Made by a program: the position numbers and the translations under genes. The notes below the pieces were generated by a model that worked only from the letters and a program-made list of their open reading frames with translations, did no database searches and had not been told where the DNA came from. A stretch of DNA of 55,325 nucleotides, from assembly GCA_036940085.1 (NCBI GenBank), contig JALLBK010000115.1, positions 1 to 55,325 on the forward strand, read 5' to 3'. Shown one piece after another: positions 52,821 to 55,325 of the stretch (position 1 is the first letter of the stretch; every line of letters starts with the position of its first letter). The stretch comes from Discostella pseudostelligera. Lineage: Eukaryota > Bacillariophyta > Thalassiosirophyceae > Thalassiosirales > Thalassiosiraceae.

Positions 52821-54567
52821 TCATCTCCACTCGGCTATAAATTGTTCGTAGGTTGCCTCTCCCACATTTGTAATGGTAACATCCACCGTCGGAGTGCACC
52901 ATTCCTCATCTCCCATTGCTTTTATTTTTTCCCAAGATATGGCATGACCTCCAGAACAAATGCTTGTTTTAATCCTGGTCCCTCTCAAGGCTATGCTTAG
53001 GTAAAAGAAGGGATAGCTAACAGTAACTGATTCTCCCGCCATCAAGGAAAGTTTATAAACGCGGCATCTATCACGTTCCTTAATTAGCGTGTGGTGCTCG
53101 GCAATGAGTGGGATAGGTGACGTGATCGGGGGCGACTTGAGAACCTCTGCATCGATGCAAAACATCTCATGATCACTTTGATTGGTGATTTTGTGGATAA
53201 GAGGCTTGTCGGATCTTGAATCGGACAACCAATCATAGAAGATACACAAGATAACAGATAAGTCAGACTGTTCTCAGGATGGGACGAAAGATTAACGATT
53301 GAACTTACCGATGAGTGCCGTAACGAACCTCACCAAACTCCATGCAATCGCAAATTGGATCTGAGCCCTTGACATGATTTACCACATTGAGACCTCCCTC
53401 GACTAGGAAGAAATACAGACTATCCTCTGCATGACGATGTGCCCAAGTAGTATCGTTGGGAGGAAATTTCACTTTCAAGACACGTGTGTATTCGTTCGAC
53501 AATACAAGATGGTGTCGTTCTTCATTGGCAACTTCAAATATTTGCTCTTTCGTCCCATCGGGTAGCACCCAGTAATCCCCTACATTATCCCCTTCACTCA
53601 AAGAAGCAGAAGAACTCTTCTGACTGATAGATACGCCTGCTAATGCTTCATATACTTTGACAACAGAGGAGTCGTCATCTCGTGACAACCCCAAACTAGA
53701 CCCACTGATGAATTGTTGCAGCGCCGCTGAGGCAAGAGGTATTGGGCACTGTAGTCGCTTCGATTCACTGTACACAATGTCAAGATCTTTGATGAAAATG
53801 GCTAATGCCGACATGACCTTATCTGGGCTGTCGATCATGCGTCGACCTCGATCACAGAACATCCAACTTGACCCGGCGGCTCCCATTACAATCTCGTACA
53901 CTTGATTGACATCCAATCCAGCTTTTGCCGCAAGCACCAACGCTTCTGCCGCCACAACGATATGCACACCGGCCAATAATTGATGGACCATTTTAACAGT
54001 TGAACCCATGCCTACACCTCCGGGAATGATGTGTATTTCCTTCCCCATTGCTTGGAATAGTGGGTCGAGATATTCGAGGGTCGATGCCTCCCCGGATGCC
54101 ATGATGGTAAGCTCTCCACTGGCAGCTCGGACGGCACCCCCACTGATGGGACAATCGCAAAACTTTATTTTCTTCGTCGCGAATTGTTCAGCGGCAGACT
54201 TACTCCAAGCTGCCGACACTGTCGAAGATACAACGACGCAGGAACCTTCGCGTAGGATCGAAAACAAATGGACATCCCCCCCAAAACAGGTATGCTGACA
54301 TTGTGCCTCATTCACCAAGACAAGTAGTACGACATTGGTAGACTCGTGGACAAAGTTATCGAGTGTCAGATTGGGGGGAGTATGACTCGTCGGCGACGAC
54401 ATCCCTGCGGCCTTGCCCGCAGCAAGAGCATCGTCGTAAAACGATGCGACGAGGTCGGCCGATTGATCAAAGCCGGATATCTGGCTGATGGCCGAGCATT
54501 TCAGAAGAGACCGCGCCATACCGCCTCCCATGGCACCAAGCCCGATGATTGTCACCTTCATTGTCAT
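52821..54567 (-). CDS. Beta-hydroxyacid dehydrogenase (HIBADH/L-threonate-DH-like) fused to a cupin module
   Basis: Two exons (54567-53309, 53214-52821) give 550 aa. Residues 1-320 form a 3-hydroxyisobutyrate-dehydrogenase-family enzyme: NAD(P)-binding VTIIGLGAMGGGMA (G9-G14), substrate-binding CDCPISGGAVRAASGELTIMASG at about 138-159, and the catalytic Lys K192 in GMGSTVKMVHQLLAG. HQLLAG instead of NN is typical of the L-threonate/large plant subgroup. These enzymes oxidise short beta-hydroxyacids with NAD(P)+. After a Ser-rich linker, residues about 355-550 look like a cupin or bicupin: YTRVLKVKFPPNDTTWAHRHAEDSLYFFLVEGG holds an HxH...E metal pattern, and a second all-beta half (YKLSLMAGESVTVSYPFFYLSIALRG) follows. 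The fusion suggests channelled metabolism of a sugar-acid, but the substrate is unknown. No targeting signal is seen. Confidence 0.85.
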
Positions 54568-54716
54568 TCTATCTTTTCAACAATATTCGTAGCAGTAGAT
54601 ACTTAGTAATACCAGCACCCTCGATGTTGGAAGTTGGATTTGTTTTGTTGGCCATTGCCGATTGCCGCCAATCGACGCGCCGATCCAAAATCCAAGCAAT
54701 GGACAAGCACGCATGT

Positions 54717-54875
54717 CTTCCCGCCATTTGTTTTCGCCACTCTTCGCGCCAAAAGTTTCTCACCTTTCCACGTGGCAATGACGTGGCAATGTTCCCGCCA
54801 AGAAAGTGATGACGTCAGTGGCGTCAAGGGGCTACACTTTTTCTTCTTCGCGACTCTTTTTTTTGGCGGGGGGCC
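54717..54875. promoter_or_regulatory. Dense cluster of E2F-type sites plus a CRE-like TGACGTCA
   Basis: CTTCCCGCCATTTG at 54717-54730, TTCGCGCCAAAA at 54743-54754, GTTCCCGCCAAGAA at 54791-54804 and TTTTGGCGGGGGG (reverse) at 54861-54873 surround a palindromic TGACGTCA at 54810-54817. They lie 150-310 bases upstream of the dehydrogenase start (minus) and 380-540 bases upstream of the plus-strand gene at 55255, within the 687-bp divergent region 54568-55254. Confidence 0.5.
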
Positions 54876-54956
54876 AAGCGTCAAGCTTCATTTTTTCAGC
54901 AAATCCAAAACCAAAAAATGTACTGATGTCGATGTTACCGGTTATTTGAGAACTAA

Positions 54957-55048
54957 CCAGAGTTTTCAAATCTTTTCACCTGTGTTTGCAAACTCTGGAT
55001 CTCACGGGTGGGTTTGCAAAATCCTGCCAAGAGTTTGAAAACCCAGAG
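54957..55048. repeat. Cluster of GTTTGCAAAC-type inverted repeats
   Basis: CCAGAGTTTTCAAA (54958-54970) and GTTTGCAAACTCTGG (54984-54998) are near-perfect inverted copies. GGGTTTGCAAAATCC (55010-55024) and AGAGTTTGAAAACCCAGAG (55030-55048) form a second, looser pair. GTTTGCAAAC is itself a perfect palindrome. Confidence 0.55.
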
Positions 55049-55172
55049 AGGCCGAGGAAGGTCTGGGGCGACAGCCACCAATCACGAGTGCGCATCTACT
55101 AATAATATGGTAGTAAGATTGAGTAAGGTAGTACTTCCTTATTCAACATCGAACAATCATCCTCTCGCTCAG

Positions 55173-55248
55173 GTAAATACTTTCGTTTATTTATTCCTTC
55201 ATCGTCATGTTAGACACGCTGCTCATTCTCTTTCAATTGCTGCTGTAG
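55173..55248 (+). other. Probable 5'-UTR intron
   Basis: CTCAG followed by GTAAATAC at 55173 and GCTGCTGTAG ending at 55248 make a 76-bp GT-AG intron just before the ATG at 55255. Its size matches other introns in the window. Confidence 0.5.
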
Positions 55249-55254
55249 GCCATC

Positions 55255-55325
55255 ATGACGCGCACCCGCCCCACCACATCCGCCGCCGCCGACGCTGCCG
55301 CCGCAGACGTCGTCGACGACGACGA
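55255..55325 (+). CDS. Start of a plus-strand gene cut by the window end
   Basis: ATG at 55255 opens a frame of 23 codons to the window edge, encoding MTRTRPTTSAAADAAAADVV followed by Asp residues. The start is supported by the probable 5'-UTR intron directly upstream and by the promoter-like cluster behind it. Too little is present to name the product. Confidence 0.5.
   Translation, partial: MTRTRPTTSAAADAAAADVVDDD

Noticed and set aside
1..55325. tRNA, rRNA, CRISPR arrays and transposable elements
   Set aside because: Looked for GTTCGAATCC-type B-boxes, rRNA core words, regular spaced repeats, and transposase or reverse-transcriptase motifs; none was convincing by eye, though small RNAs could be missed without a covariance search.

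Overview
The window is nuclear DNA of a photosynthetic stramenopile, most likely a centric diatom. The reasons are: GT-AG introns of about 60-110 bp throughout; compact, mostly divergent or convergent genes; N-termini with a signal peptide followed by a Phe-containing plastid-entry motif (ASAFAP-like); stramenopile-style long, low-complexity proteins; and two genes of flagellar doublet proteins, which fit a lineage with flagellated male gametes. No rRNA, tRNA, CRISPR array or transposon was recognised. Exon models were joined by hand from GT/AG sites, reading phase and family motifs; the totals of all multi-exon models are divisible by three.

Layout. 1-7.1 kb: a hypothetical minus-strand ORF, a TauD/gamma-butyrobetaine-dioxygenase-like 2-oxoglutarate oxygenase, and a HEAT-repeat karyopherin resembling transportin-3/importin-13. 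7.1-14.7 kb: a divergent RecA-fold-like protein behind three E2F-type sites, a degenerate proteasome-alpha-like protein, a secretory small heat-shock protein with an internal duplication that looks like a newborn intron, a TPR protein, and a DUF1275 membrane protein with a plastid-type presequence. 14.9-23.4 kb: an unknown signal-peptide/membrane protein, the rRNA-processing factor RRP7, a head-to-head pair of ciliary genes (PIERCE-like and enkurin), a four-helix membrane protein, and a methionine sulfoxide reductase B with a plastid presequence followed by a twin-arginine thylakoid signal.

23.5-40.1 kb is one gene on the minus strand: a giant VPS13 bridge-type lipid-transfer protein of 12 exons and about 5,215 residues. 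It is broken in the raw sequence only by an unmerged 72-bp contig overlap around a single N. 40.9-42.9 kb carries a PH plus LRAT-type domain protein divergent from VPS13. 43.0-50.8 kb is a 13-exon CHD6-9-class chromatin remodeller ending in a PCNA-interacting box and a SUMO-interacting-like motif. 51.2-54.6 kb holds an IQ-motif protein and a beta-hydroxyacid dehydrogenase fused to a cupin module. The last 70 bases begin another plus-strand gene.

The genes do not form one pathway. The recurring links are shared divergent promoters carrying a TCCCGCCA[A/T] element, the ciliary pair, and several plastid- or ER-directed proteins.
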